The notes: generated by a model not told the origin, from the letters alone. DNA of 64,000 bases from Thaumasiovibrio sp043421945 (GCA_043421945.1 JBHOGO010000001.1:62001-126000), one strand, 5' to 3'. Shown: positions 26,254 to 35,605, counted from the first letter of the stretch. Made by a program: numbers and translations.

Positions 26254-28920
26254 TTATGCGTACTGTGGGTTAGTCTTTTCAGTGTCGATATCGAACTTCT
26301 TGATTGCTTCAGCAACCACTGACTTTTCAACATCACCACGTTTCGCCAGCTCAGTAAGAGCAGCCACGACAACATAACCTGCGTTCACTTCGAAGTGACG
26401 ACGTAGGTTTTCACGGCTATCTGAACGACCGAAGCCATCAGTACCAAGCACTTTGTACGACTCAGAAGGTACGAATGCACGTACTTGCTCAGCGTAGTTT
26501 TTCATGTAATCCGTTACAGCAATCGCTGGTTCGTTACCAAGCACTTGCGCAATGTATGGGACTTTATCTTCTGCTTCAGGGTGAAGCATGTTGTCACGCT
26601 CTACCGCTTGACCATCACGAGTTAGTTCGTTGAACGACGTTACCGAGAAGACGTCAGAGGCTACACCGTATTCTTCACTTAGAATCTGTGCCGCTTTACG
26701 CGCTTCGTTCATGATGGTGCCAGAGCTCATCAGTTGAACTTTCGCTTTCGAACCTGCATAAGACTCAAACTTGTAGATACCTTTACGAATGCCTTCTTCA
26801 GCGCCTTCTGGCATTGCAGGCATTGCATAGTTCTCGTTCATTACCGTTAGGTAGTAGTAAACGTTTTCTTGCTCAGGGCCATACATGCGACGGATACCGT
26901 CTTGCATGATAACGGCTAGCTCAAATGCAAACGTTGGATCATAAGAAATACAGTTTGGAACCGTATTCGCCATGATATGCGAGTGACCATCTTCGTGTTG
27001 TAGGCCTTCACCATTCAACGTTGTACGACCTGCTGTCGCACCCAATAGGAAGCCACGTGCTTGTTGGTCACCTGCTAGCCATGCCATGTCACCAATACGT
27101 TGGAAACCGAACATTGAGTAGTAGATGTAGAATGGAATCATTGGCAAGTCGTTGGTGCTGTATGATGTTGCGGCTGCAACCCAAGACGCCATTGAACCTA
27201 GCTCATTGATACCTTCTTGAAGTACCTGACCAGAGGTTGCTTCTTTGTAGTAAGAAACAATGCCCTTATCTTCTGGGGTGTATTCCTGACCGTGTGGGTT
27301 GTAGATACCAACCTGACGGAACAGACCTTCCATACCGAATGTACGCGCTTCATCACAGATAATTGGTACGATATTTTTACCAATACTCTTGTCTTTTAGA
27401 AGAATGTTTAGCGTACGAACATAAGCCATGGTGGTTGAGATTTCACGTTTTTGCTCACCTAATAGTGGCGCGAAATCTTCTAACTCAGGAACTTTGAACT
27501 CTTGAGTAAACTGAGGCAAACGCTGTGGTGTATAGCCATGTAGAGCGTTACGGCGAGCATGCAGATATTCGTACTCAGCAGTGCCTTCTTCCAGTTTAAG
27601 ATAAGGAAGCTCAGTGATTTTCTCATCTGATAGGAGATCTTGCAGACCTAGGCGATCACGTAGGTGCTGAACATGTGTCATGTCCATTTTCTTCACACCG
27701 TGTGCAATGTTCTTACCTTCAGCGGCATCACCCATGCCGTAACCTTTAACAGTTTTAGCTAGGATGACTGTTGGCTTACCGTTTGTCTCTTTTGCATTAT
27801 TGAATGCTGCAAACAACTTCGAAGAGTCGTGACCACCACGCTTCAGTTCGAAGATCTGATCGTCAGTCATATCGGCAACAAGTGCAGCCGTTTCTGGGTA
27901 CTTACCAAAGAAGTGCTCACGTACGTATGCGCCATCTTTAGATTTGAATGTCTGGTAGTCACCATCGATAGTTTCATTCATTAGTTGAAGAAGCTTACCA
28001 GTCGTGTCTTTAGCCAGTAGAGAATCCCAGTTGCTACCCCAGATAACTTTAACAACATTCCAACCAGCACCTTTAAACAGGCCTTCAAGTTCTTGAATGA
28101 TGCTACCGTTACCCATGACAGGACCATCAAGGCGCTGTAGGTTACAGTTAATTAGGAAACACAGGTTATCCAGCTTTTCACGTGCAGCGAAAGAAATCGC
28201 ACCACGTGATTCTGGCTCATCCATCTCGCCATCACCTAGGAAAGCGTAAACACGTTGCGCTGATGTCTCTTTTAAACCACGACCGTCAAGGTACTTCAAG
28301 AAGCGCGCTTGATAGATGGCAGAGATTGGACCTAGGCCCATCGATACGGTCGGGAACTGCCAGAATTCAGGCATCAGTTTAGGGTGTGGGTATGACGGGA
28401 TACCTTTACCATCAACTTCTTGACGGAAGTTGTCTAACTGCTCTTCAGTCAAACGACCTTCAACGAAAGCACGTGAGTAGATACCTGGAGAGATATGACC
28501 TTGGTAATAAACCAAATCGCCACCATCCGTCTCATTCGGCGCACGGAAGAAGTGGTTAAAACAAACTTCATAAAATGAAGCTGCAGACTGGTAAGAAGCC
28601 ATGTGACCACCAAGGTCTAGGTCTTTCTTAGAAGCACGTAAGACAATCATGATCGCGTTCCAGCGGATGATTGAACGAATACGACGCTCTAAAGTGGTAT
28701 CTCCAGGGTAAGCAGGTTCTTGCGCAGCTGGGATGGTATTTACGTAGTTGGTGGTGATGCCTGTTGGCATATCAACACCATCTAGACGTGCTTTATCTAG
28801 TACTTGCTCTAATAAGTACTGTGCACGTTCAACGCCTTCTTCGCGAACTACTGACTCAAGGGCGGCAAGCCAATCTTGGGTCTCTACTACATCGACGTCA
28901 TTGCTCATGACTTCAGACAT
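26254..28920 (-). CDS. aceE: Pyruvate dehydrogenase E1 component
   Basis: This is the homodimeric, thiamine-diphosphate-dependent E1 that decarboxylates pyruvate and acetylates the lipoyl arms of AceF. The 888-aa product aligns end to end with E. coli AceE (887 aa). It has GGHMASYQS near the N-terminus, the ThDP-binding GDGEMDEPES near 230, GKYPETAALVADMTD in the middle, and DEARTFGMEGLFRQ plus GFQRIGDMAW in the pyrimidine-binding half. An AAAGGA ribosome binding site precedes the ATG. It follows pdhR by 70 bp. Confidence 0.97.
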   Translation of the reverse strand: MSEVMSNDVDVVETQDWLAALESVVREEGVERAQYLLEQVLDKARLDGVDMPTGITTNYVNTIPAAQEPAYPGDTTLERRIRSIIRWNAIMIVLRASKKDLDLGGHMASYQSAASFYEVCFNHFFRAPNETDGGDLVYYQGHISPGIYSRAFVEGRLTEEQLDNFRQEVDGKGIPSYPHPKLMPEFWQFPTVSMGLGPISAIYQARFLKYLDGRGLKETSAQRVYAFLGDGEMDEPESRGAISFAAREKLDNLCFLINCNLQRLDGPVMGNGSIIQELEGLFKGAGWNVVKVIWGSNWDSLLAKDTTGKLLQLMNETIDGDYQTFKSKDGAYVREHFFGKYPETAALVADMTDDQIFELKRGGHDSSKLFAAFNNAKETNGKPTVILAKTVKGYGMGDAAEGKNIAHGVKKMDMTHVQHLRDRLGLQDLLSDEKITELPYLKLEEGTAEYEYLHARRNALHGYTPQRLPQFTQEFKVPELEDFAPLLGEQKREISTTMAYVRTLNILLKDKSIGKNIVPIICDEARTFGMEGLFRQVGIYNPHGQEYTPEDKGIVSYYKEATSGQVLQEGINELGSMASWVAAATSYSTNDLPMIPFYIYYSMFGFQRIGDMAWLAGDQQARGFLLGATAGRTTLNGEGLQHEDGHSHIMANTVPNCISYDPTFAFELAVIMQDGIRRMYGPEQENVYYYLTVMNENYAMPAMPEGAEEGIRKGIYKFESYAGSKAKVQLMSSGTIMNEARKAAQILSEEYGVASDVFSVTSFNELTRDGQAVERDNMLHPEAEDKVPYIAQVLGNEPAIAVTDYMKNYAEQVRAFVPSESYKVLGTDGFGRSDSRENLRRHFEVNAGYVVVAALTELAKRGDVEKSVVAEAIKKFDIDTEKTNPQYA

Positions 28921-28990
28921 GCGATCTATCCTTTCGTTGTTTAACTTTACAAAACAAAAAATGTGTATGCGCCGGACACGGGTTGAGTAA

Positions 28991-29764
28991 TCAGTCCGAA
29001 CTTTCCTTGCGCTGTTGAATACGACGAAGGGAACGCTCTCTTCGGCTTTCCTCTCGAGTAAGATCCAACAGTGTTTCCTCTATATAGGCCAGGTGAAGTT
29101 GCGCCGCTTCGCGAGCCTGTTCTGGCTGGCGGGAAACAATCGCATCAACAATATCGGCCCGGTGTTTGCTCACCTTTTCGACCGCATCTTGGCGGCGATA
29201 AAGGAGTTCAAAGTTTTGTAATACATTTTGTTCCAGCAACGGACTCAGGCTGCGTACTATATGAAGAAGTACAAGATTATGGGCAGCTTCTGTTACCGCG
29301 ACCAATGACTGTGTTACTGCCGCGGCTTCTTGAACTAAGTTTCCCTGTTGCTGGGCTTCACGGATCTGCTCGTGACAATCTTTGATCCGTTTGAAATCGG
29401 CGTCGTTACCACGAAGTGCTGCAAAGTAAGATGAAATCCCTTCCAAAGCATGGCGGGATTCCAATAAATCTAGCTGCGTTTCTGGATGTTCAGAGAGCAT
29501 TTCGAGTAGCGGGTCTGAGAAGGTTTGCCATAGTGATTCACTGACAAACGTTCCTCCCCCCTGACGGCGAGTTAACAATTTTTTCGCTTCTAAGCGCTGA
29601 ATGGCTTCTCTTACTGAAGGACGGGAGACATCAAACTGCTTCGCCAACTCACGCTCTGGTGGCAACTGTTGCCCCGCTGAAAGCGTGCCTTCCAAAATCA
29701 GACGCTCAAGCTCTTGCTCGATCACATCAGAAAGTTTGGGCTGTCGAATTCGTTGATAGGTCAT
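28991..29764 (-). CDS. pdhR: Pyruvate-responsive repressor PdhR (GntR family, FadR-type)
   Basis: PdhR represses its own operon and is released by pyruvate. The 257-aa product has an N-terminal winged helix (about residues 8-75, with LPPERELAKQFDVSRPSVREA and a QGGGTFV wing) and an all-helical FCD effector domain. It heads the operon pdhR-aceE-aceF-lpdA, and a perfect PdhR palindrome lies 42 bp upstream of its start. Confidence 0.95.
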   Translation of the reverse strand: MTYQRIRQPKLSDVIEQELERLILEGTLSAGQQLPPERELAKQFDVSRPSVREAIQRLEAKKLLTRRQGGGTFVSESLWQTFSDPLLEMLSEHPETQLDLLESRHALEGISSYFAALRGNDADFKRIKDCHEQIREAQQQGNLVQEAAAVTQSLVAVTEAAHNLVLLHIVRSLSPLLEQNVLQNFELLYRRQDAVEKVSKHRADIVDAIVSRQPEQAREAAQLHLAYIEETLLDLTREESRRERSLRRIQQRKESSD

Positions 29765-29805
29765 TTTTTAAGCTGTTATTTTCCGTCGCTGACATTCAGG
29801 CTGTC

Positions 29806-29822
29806 AATTGGTATTACCAATT
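29806..29822 (-). promoter_or_regulatory. PdhR operator
   Basis: AATTGGTATTACCAATT is a perfect 17-bp palindrome matching the known AATTGGTnnnACCAATT box. It is placed upstream of pdhR for autoregulation of the operon. Confidence 0.88.
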
Positions 29823-29983
29823 ATTGATTTAGGACAAAATTAACAGAGAAAGTGACCACTGTCTACGTGGTAATTGATTTGAATCATGGAATGATGACGA
29901 TGATAACAAAACCTTAATAGTCAACAGGTATCACAACAACATTAAAAGGTAAGACCAATAATGAAAGTGGCCTTTATTTTAGG

Positions 29984-30526
29984 TCAAAACAGGTATTTGT
30001 AATACAAATGCCAGTCAAAACAGTGACCGGGATCAGATTTTCTTCCCGGAGAGATACTCTGGTGCCCCGTAATTCTGTGAGGGCTAATTGATGGATAGTG
30101 CTTTATAAGCATTTTTGTAACTAACTGTAACGTTTCATACTGCTGAGGACTAAAAGGCAAATAGTCACACCCTTCAAGTTCAATACCAATCGAATAATCA
30201 TTACATTTATCCCTGCCATCAAAGGACGATACGCCAGCATGCCACGCCCGACAGTCAAAAGGCACAAACTGCACTAGCTCCCCGTCTCGACGAATTAACA
30301 GATGTGCCGACACTCGCATTTGATAGATCTCTTTGAAATAAGGATGCTCATCAGCACACAACGTTCCAGTAAACAAATGCTCTATATAAGGCCCACCAAA
30401 CTGACCTGGGGGAAGACTAATATTGTGGATGACTAATAAAGAGATATCTTCATTGGCTGGACGTTGATCATAAAAGGGGGAAGGGACATGTCGCGCTTCT
30501 TTTATCCAATGCTGGTTAATTTGCAT
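29984..30526 (-). CDS. ampD: 1,6-anhydro-N-acetylmuramyl-L-alanine amidase AmpD
   Basis: AmpD is a cytoplasmic zinc amidase that removes peptides from anhydro-muropeptides during cell-wall recycling; its loss induces AmpC beta-lactamase in species with ampR. The 180-aa product has an amidase_2 fold with zinc ligands H34 (LLVIHN), a histidine in ITGHQSISPGRKSDPGH near 154, and a catalytic Asp in the same segment. It has no signal peptide, as expected. It is divergent from nadC, as in other vibrios; no ampE gene follows in the window, where pdhR is the next gene. Confidence 0.94.
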   Translation of the reverse strand: MQINQHWIKEARHVPSPFYDQRPANEDISLLVIHNISLPPGQFGGPYIEHLFTGTLCADEHPYFKEIYQMRVSAHLLIRRDGELVQFVPFDCRAWHAGVSSFDGRDKCNDYSIGIELEGCDYLPFSPQQYETLQLVTKMLIKHYPSISPHRITGHQSISPGRKSDPGHCFDWHLYYKYLF

Positions 30527-30577
30527 ATCTATACCTGTTCTTCTAAAGCATAAAAGTAGTGTGATTGATGCTGCTTG

Positions 30578-30597
30578 ATTCTAGAATAGGAATTCTA
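30578..30597. repeat. Inverted repeat between ampD and nadC
   Basis: ATTCTAGAATAGGAATTCTA combines a 10-bp palindrome with a 6-4-6 inverted repeat. It lies in the 194-bp divergent promoter region and could be an operator, but no regulator is recognised. Confidence 0.35.
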
Positions 30598-30720
30598 CAC
30601 GGTATGAACCACTCTCAATCTCTCAGCACTACTTTCATTAATATCTGCAACATCTAGGGCTGCAATACGGCTTCGCCCAGCGTATCATAGCAACAAGGCG
30701 TAAAATGCGATGGATTCACA

Positions 30721-31629
30721 ATGACAACTGAAAAAAAACACGACAGCCAAGCTCGCTTAGAGTACCTAAAAACTCAGCTTCCTATTGAGATCACTCGTGC
30801 GGTTGCTGATACACTCCGCGAGGACTTAGGCGGAGAGATCAATCCAGATCTTGATATCACTGCTAACCTGATCCCAGCAGACAGCCAAGGCGTAGCGACT
30901 ATAATCACTCGCGAATCGGGGGTGTTTTGCGGCCAACTATGGGCGGATGAAGTATTCAAACAGCTCGGTAGCCAAACCGACATTGAATGGTATGTGAAAG
31001 ATGGCGACCGTGTCTCACCAAACCAAACCCTTTGTACACTACGCGGTCCAGCTCGTAACCTACTAACAGGTGAACGAAACGCGATGAATTTCATCCAAAC
31101 TCTGTCTGGTTGTGCATCCATTGTCGCTGAATACTCAGAAAAGCTTGCGGGTACTCCAGCTAAATTGCTCGATACTCGAAAAACAATCCCAGGATTACGT
31201 GACGCATTGAAGTATGCGGTCACTTGCGGTGGGGGTCATAATCATCGCATCGGCGTTTTTGATGCTTATCTGATTAAAGAAAACCATATCATGGCCTGTG
31301 GTGGTATTTCTCAAGCAGTCAGCAAAGCGAAAGAGCTAAACCCTGACAAACCGGTAGAAGTTGAAACCGAGTCTCTCGATGAACTTCAGCAAGCTATCGA
31401 AGCCGGTGCCGATATCGTGATGATCGATAACTTCACTACCGATATGATGCGTGAAGCCGTCGCCTTAAATAACCGCTACCCTGAAGCAGAACGTGTTGCT
31501 TTAGAAGTGTCAGGCAATGTGACCCTAAGTACCATCCGTGAATTTGCGGAAACGGGTGTTGATTACATTTCTGTCGGTGCCTTAACAAAACACATCCAAG
31601 CGATGGATCTCTCAATGCGCTTTCAATAA
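30721..31629 (+). CDS. nadC: Nicotinate-nucleotide pyrophosphorylase (quinolinate phosphoribosyltransferase)
   Basis: NadC converts quinolinate and PRPP to nicotinate mononucleotide, the last step of the de novo NAD pathway before NadD. The 302-aa product has the N-terminal sandwich domain and the C-terminal barrel with RKTIPGLRDALKYAV near 153-167, GGGHNHRIG near 170-178, and the EVETESLDEL, MIDNF and EVSGNV strands. It lies between divergent ampD and the pil genes. A 10-bp hairpin lies 17 nt past the stop. Confidence 0.95.
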   Translation: MTTEKKHDSQARLEYLKTQLPIEITRAVADTLREDLGGEINPDLDITANLIPADSQGVATIITRESGVFCGQLWADEVFKQLGSQTDIEWYVKDGDRVSPNQTLCTLRGPARNLLTGERNAMNFIQTLSGCASIVAEYSEKLAGTPAKLLDTRKTIPGLRDALKYAVTCGGGHNHRIGVFDAYLIKENHIMACGGISQAVSKAKELNPDKPVEVETESLDELQQAIEAGADIVMIDNFTTDMMREAVALNNRYPEAERVALEVSGNVTLSTIREFAETGVDYISVGALTKHIQAMDLSMRFQ

Positions 31630-32090
31630 GCAAAGAGCATAAGTACGTCTGAGCCTCTTGGTTTGGCTCAGGCGTCGAGTCATATCACTCCCTATCTCTC
31701 TCCTTACAATACCGAACACCTCCAAACCAACGTGACAGCCCTCACTAACTATCACCAAACATTTCGACCTCGGCAACAACACTTTTCGATCACCATTCCC
31801 CGCTAGAAAAGCACCGAGGTGTGATGACATCAAGTGCGCAAAACCTTCAGCAGATTAAAAAACAAACAATAACGCTAACGATATTTAACCTGCAAAAACA
31901 GAAACATGAGATGACCTCAATCAGAAGATGTAACGCACTGCAAACCGATACCAAGGACGTTATATGTCCCGAAAACCCCACGAGAAAAGATGCACCCTAG
32001 CGTACTGAATGCATATCCTGTTCTCACCGACTTAAACGGGGAACCGCCGAAAGTCTCGGGTTCATATAACAAAATCAACGGAGTGGATTT
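31630..32090 (+). other. Long non-coding region upstream of pilA with several inverted repeats
   Basis: This 461-bp stretch has no convincing gene. It holds a ten-pair hairpin after nadC (31646-31674, no T-run), a two-part stem at 31767-31820 (ACCTCGG with CCGAGGT and CTTTTC with GAAAAG), a GGAC/GTCC hairpin near 31954-31968, and a CGG-GGAA-CCG stem near 32037-32046 next to CCGA/TCGG. These lie ahead of the GGAG ribosome binding site of pilA. It may be a long leader or contain a small RNA. Start sites are not evident. Confidence 0.45.
31646..31674 (+). terminator. Hairpin downstream of nadC, possible terminator
   Basis: CGTCTGAGCC pairs with GGCTCAGGCG (ten pairs, one G-U) around a nine-base loop. 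The lack of a T-run makes termination uncertain. Confidence 0.45.
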
Positions 32091-32525
32091 ATGAATAAGC
32101 AGTTGCGCAAAAATAGCAAACAGAAGGGTTTCACCCTAATTGAATTAATGATCGTTGTGGCAGTTATCGGGGTTTTATCTGCGATTGCGGTACCACAGTA
32201 CCAAAACTATGTGAAACGAAGTGCAGCTGGGGCAGCCCTCTCTACAGCGAAGGCCTTACAAACTAATGTCGAAGAATATATTGCCTTTGATTACGTTTTT
32301 CCAGCAAACTCAGCCGCCATTCGCGCCTCTAATTTCTCCATTGGTACAGTATTAGTTGAACAGGATGGTGATACGAGTAGCTCTGGAAAAATTGAGGTCG
32401 AAGTCACAGAGGGTGGTGGCACTGGTGCCAAAATTGTTTTAACTAGAACTGCTGACGCATCTGCAGCAAGTTGGGCCTGTGTACTATCTGGCGTTGGTAT
32501 CACACTAACGGGCTGTGGCAGCTAA
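32091..32525 (+). CDS. pilA: Type IV pilin PilA (major pilin)
   Basis: This is the pilin subunit of a type IVa pilus. The 144-aa prepilin has a short basic leader cleaved after G13, then FTLIELMIVVAVIG with the conserved Glu at mature position 5, an N-terminal hydrophobic helix, and a small globular head. The C-terminal cysteines C130 and C142 would close the D-region loop. A GGAG ribosome binding site precedes the ATG. pilB starts two bases after its stop, so pilA, pilB, pilC and pilD form one operon. The head domain is short compared with Pseudomonas pilins. Confidence 0.94.
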   Translation: MNKQLRKNSKQKGFTLIELMIVVAVIGVLSAIAVPQYQNYVKRSAAGAALSTAKALQTNVEEYIAFDYVFPANSAAIRASNFSIGTVLVEQDGDTSSSGKIEVEVTEGGGTGAKIVLTRTADASAASWACVLSGVGITLTGCGS

Positions 32526-32527
32526 AC

Positions 32528-34219
32528 ATGCACACAGCACTGCTCAATATCCTCATTCAAGATCAGCTCATTTCAGCTGAACAAGAACAAGAACTACTTG
32601 AGCATATGACCCAAGAAGGCACCTCGGTGCCTTCTGCTGTTGTCAATCAAGGTATATTTACCAGCCAAGAGTTAGCACAACATCTAGAACGTATTTTTGC
32701 AGTACCCCTAGCTGATTTGCATCAGTATGATTTTGCAAAGTGCTGCCAAAACCTCAACCTGCGGGAGCTCATCCTCCAGCACCGCATGCTGCCTTTAGCG
32801 GCAACTGAATATACACTCACCTTAGGAATTTGTGACCCTACTGCAATTGATGGTCAAGATGAATTTCGTTTTGCTACTGGACGGCAAATAGAAACAGCAT
32901 TACTCGAAACCAAACAATTAGAAGGGGCTATTCGTCGCCTATATGGTAATGATGTTGGAGAATCAAACAACAATCAACAAAATATCAGTGACTCTGATTT
33001 AGACTCCCTTGTTGATATTGGGGAAGGTGAAGTCGAGGTCGTTGATGATATCAGCCTTGATACCGCACCGGTAACCCGCTACATCAACCAAGTACTCCTC
33101 GATGCGGTCAGAAAAAGTGCTTCCGACATCCACTTTGAGCCTTACGAGAAAGAGTATCGCATTCGCTTTCGCTGCGACGGCATGCTATTCGTACAAGGGA
33201 ATCCACCGAGTCATCTATCCCGTCGGCTCTCTACACGTTTAAAAGTTATGTCGAAGCTCAATATTGCAGAGCGACGCAAGCCGCAAGATGGGCGAATAAA
33301 ACTCAAGCTCGGGCCGAGCATTACTGTTGACCTGCGCGTTTCTACCTTGCCGACACTATGGGGGGAAAAGATTGTACTGCGGATACTCGACAGCTCTTCC
33401 GCCAACCTTGACATTGATATTCTCGGCTACAACGATAATCAAAAGGAGCGCTATATGCATGCGCTCAACCAACCTCAAGGAATGATTCTGGTTACAGGCC
33501 CGACGGGGAGTGGGAAAACCGTCTCGCTCTATACAGGGTTAAGTATTTTAAATACTGCTCAACGAAATATTTCCACAGCAGAAGACCCGGTCGAAATAAA
33601 CCTTCCCGGTATCAATCAGGTTCAAGTGAACCCCATGGCAGGCTTAGAGTTTTCCGATGCCCTAAAAGCCTTTCTCCGCCAGGACCCTGATGTGGTGATG
33701 GTTGGTGAAATCCGCGACTTAGAAACAGCAAGTATCGCGATTAAAGCCTCTCAAACAGGACACTTAGTGCTATCGACACTTCACACCAACTCTGCAGCAG
33801 AAACAATTACCCGATTAAAGAACATGGGGGTCGCTAGCTATAACTTAGCCTCTTCACTGAGCCTTATTATTGCTCAACGTCTCGCAAGAAGGCTGTGCAA
33901 ACACTGTAAAGAGGTCCATGAACTACGCCCTGAAGTTCGTGAGCATTTTGGCATATCAAACACTACGACGATCTACAAAGCATCTCCCAATGGTTGTGAT
34001 GAATGCAACAGCGGGTATGCCGGTCGTGTCGGCATTTATGAAGTGATGCCTTTCACTCATGAGCTTGGTGTCGCGATCAACAAAGATGCGACCAGCCGCC
34101 AACTTGAAATGCTTGCCCAGAAACAAGGCATGCTTTCATTACGTGAAGCTGGGCTTGAGAAAATGCAGCAAGGCATCACTAGCCTGACAGAGCTCCAGCG
34201 CGTCCTTCAGCTCGATTAA
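32528..34219 (+). CDS. pilB: Type IV pilus assembly ATPase PilB
   Basis: PilB is the hexameric motor that powers pilus extension. The 563-aa product has an N-terminal GspE/MshEN-like domain, then a GspE-type ATPase core with Walker A GPTGSGKT at residues 324-331, the Asp box, Walker B and His box (STLHTN), and a zinc-binding tetracysteine region (CKHC ... CDEC) near 473-515. The frame is open from 32471 inside pilA, but the ATG at 32528 directly after pilA is the natural start (MHTALLNILIQDQL). MshE-type N-domains can bind c-di-GMP; I cannot confirm that here. Confidence 0.94.
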   Translation: MHTALLNILIQDQLISAEQEQELLEHMTQEGTSVPSAVVNQGIFTSQELAQHLERIFAVPLADLHQYDFAKCCQNLNLRELILQHRMLPLAATEYTLTLGICDPTAIDGQDEFRFATGRQIETALLETKQLEGAIRRLYGNDVGESNNNQQNISDSDLDSLVDIGEGEVEVVDDISLDTAPVTRYINQVLLDAVRKSASDIHFEPYEKEYRIRFRCDGMLFVQGNPPSHLSRRLSTRLKVMSKLNIAERRKPQDGRIKLKLGPSITVDLRVSTLPTLWGEKIVLRILDSSSANLDIDILGYNDNQKERYMHALNQPQGMILVTGPTGSGKTVSLYTGLSILNTAQRNISTAEDPVEINLPGINQVQVNPMAGLEFSDALKAFLRQDPDVVMVGEIRDLETASIAIKASQTGHLVLSTLHTNSAAETITRLKNMGVASYNLASSLSLIIAQRLARRLCKHCKEVHELRPEVREHFGISNTTTIYKASPNGCDECNSGYAGRVGIYEVMPFTHELGVAINKDATSRQLEMLAQKQGMLSLREAGLEKMQQGITSLTELQRVLQLD

Positions 34220-34262
34220 TTCCACCTTTCGATATCAGATAACCTATCTAAACGGAGTTTTT

Positions 34263-35504
34263 ATGTTTGGGTCAATAACAGAAGCAACCTCCGCCACTAA
34301 GCTCAAGCACTTTGCTTGGCGTGGCGTCAATGGCAATGGCAAAAAGGTCCGTGGCATAATGATGGGCTATATCGAAGGGGATGTAAGAGAAAAACTCGCA
34401 CAACAACAAATTAAACTCCAAAAAATTAAGCAAACAACACCCTCAGCATTCTCTTCATTTGGTAATAAAATGAAAGGGACGGATATCACTGCTTTTACCA
34501 GGCAGTTAGCGACCATGCTAAATGCTGGGGTTCCTATTGTGCAAGGTTTACGCTTGATAGCAGATAGCCACAAGAAAGCTGAAATGCGTGCCGCTGTTTT
34601 ACAGGTCTCTAAGCAGGTAGAAGCAGGCACAAGCCTATCTAAAGCCTTTTCTTCTGCAAGCTCAATGTTTGATGGCTTTTACTGTGACCTCATCGCGACA
34701 GGAGAGGAAACCGGACACCTTCCCGAAGTGTTTGCTCGACTCGCCATGTATAGAGAAAAAAGTGAAGCCCTACGTAAAAAAGTCGTTAAAGCGATGATAT
34801 ATCCAACCATCGTAAGCTTGGTTGCAATCACCGTTACTGTTGGGATGCTTGTCTTCGTTATTCCGCAATTTGACCAGATATTCAAAAGCTTCGGTGCTCA
34901 ACTACCTTGGTTTACCCAGCAGGTTGTTTATCTATCAGAGTTTATACAAGCAACAGGGTTGTACATCTTTGCTGGGGTCATTATTTTCATTCTAAGTTTT
35001 AGCCTAGCCATGCGTAAAAGCCCTAGTTTCAAGTTCCAAGTTCATAAGTGGGTATTGAGAGTGCCTATTTTTGGGGGGATATTCCTAAAGGCTTCCATCG
35101 CGAAATTTGCGCGAACCCTAGCAACGACCTTTAGCGCTGGGGTTCCCTTACTGTCAGGCTTAAGGTCAGGTGCGCAAACCACATCGAATCTCTTTGTAAA
35201 AAAAGCAATCGATAGTGCACATACTCAAACCTCCGCAGGTATGCCACTTTACATTGCCCTCAGACAAGCAGATGCCTTCCCTGAACTCATGCTACAAATG
35301 GTGATGATAGGTGAAGAGTCTGGTGCACTGGATGATATGCTAAATAAAAACGCAACATTGTATGAAAGTGATGTTGATAACGTCGTTGATAACCTTAGCC
35401 AAATTATTGAGCCCTTTATAATCGTCATCCTTGGCGGTGTCGTTGGAGGCCTTTTAGTTGCGATGTACATGCCTATATTTAGTATGATGAGTGTCATAGG
35501 CTAA
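34263..35504 (+). CDS. pilC: Type IV pilus inner-membrane platform protein PilC
   Basis: PilC is the platform that couples the PilB and PilT motors to the growing pilus. The 413-aa product has two T2SSF domains, each with a cytoplasmic helical bundle (FTRQLATMLNAGVPIVQGL near 79-97 and FARTLATTFSAGVPLLSGL near 281-299) and about three membrane segments. It follows pilB by 43 bp. Confidence 0.94.
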   Translation: MFGSITEATSATKLKHFAWRGVNGNGKKVRGIMMGYIEGDVREKLAQQQIKLQKIKQTTPSAFSSFGNKMKGTDITAFTRQLATMLNAGVPIVQGLRLIADSHKKAEMRAAVLQVSKQVEAGTSLSKAFSSASSMFDGFYCDLIATGEETGHLPEVFARLAMYREKSEALRKKVVKAMIYPTIVSLVAITVTVGMLVFVIPQFDQIFKSFGAQLPWFTQQVVYLSEFIQATGLYIFAGVIIFILSFSLAMRKSPSFKFQVHKWVLRVPIFGGIFLKASIAKFARTLATTFSAGVPLLSGLRSGAQTTSNLFVKKAIDSAHTQTSAGMPLYIALRQADAFPELMLQMVMIGEESGALDDMLNKNATLYESDVDNVVDNLSQIIEPFIIVILGGVVGGLLVAMYMPIFSMMSVIG

Positions 35505-35605
35505 GAGAGCTATTTAACCAAATTCACTGTTTAACCTTTAAGTTTACCTAACATCCAACAACGTCCCGTTTTACAATGGGGCGTTCTTTTTTATATGAGA
35601 CTCAC

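Noticed and set aside
30774..31223. 149-codon frame opposite nadC
   Set aside because: It is an antisense shadow of a well-conserved gene.
31932..31980. Possible c-di-GMP-I (GEMM) riboswitch ahead of pilA, from ACGCACTGCAAACC and a nearby GGACG
   Set aside because: Only the first motif resembles GEMM; the CAAAGCC, GGCCTAA and GGTAGC...TTACCG parts are missing, so the aptamer cannot form. A covariance-model search would settle it.
31998..32014. Possible sigma-54 promoter of pilA (TAGCGTACTGAATGC)
   Set aside because: The -24 GG is not intact and only about 7 of 11 conserved positions match, unlike the clear element at glnK.
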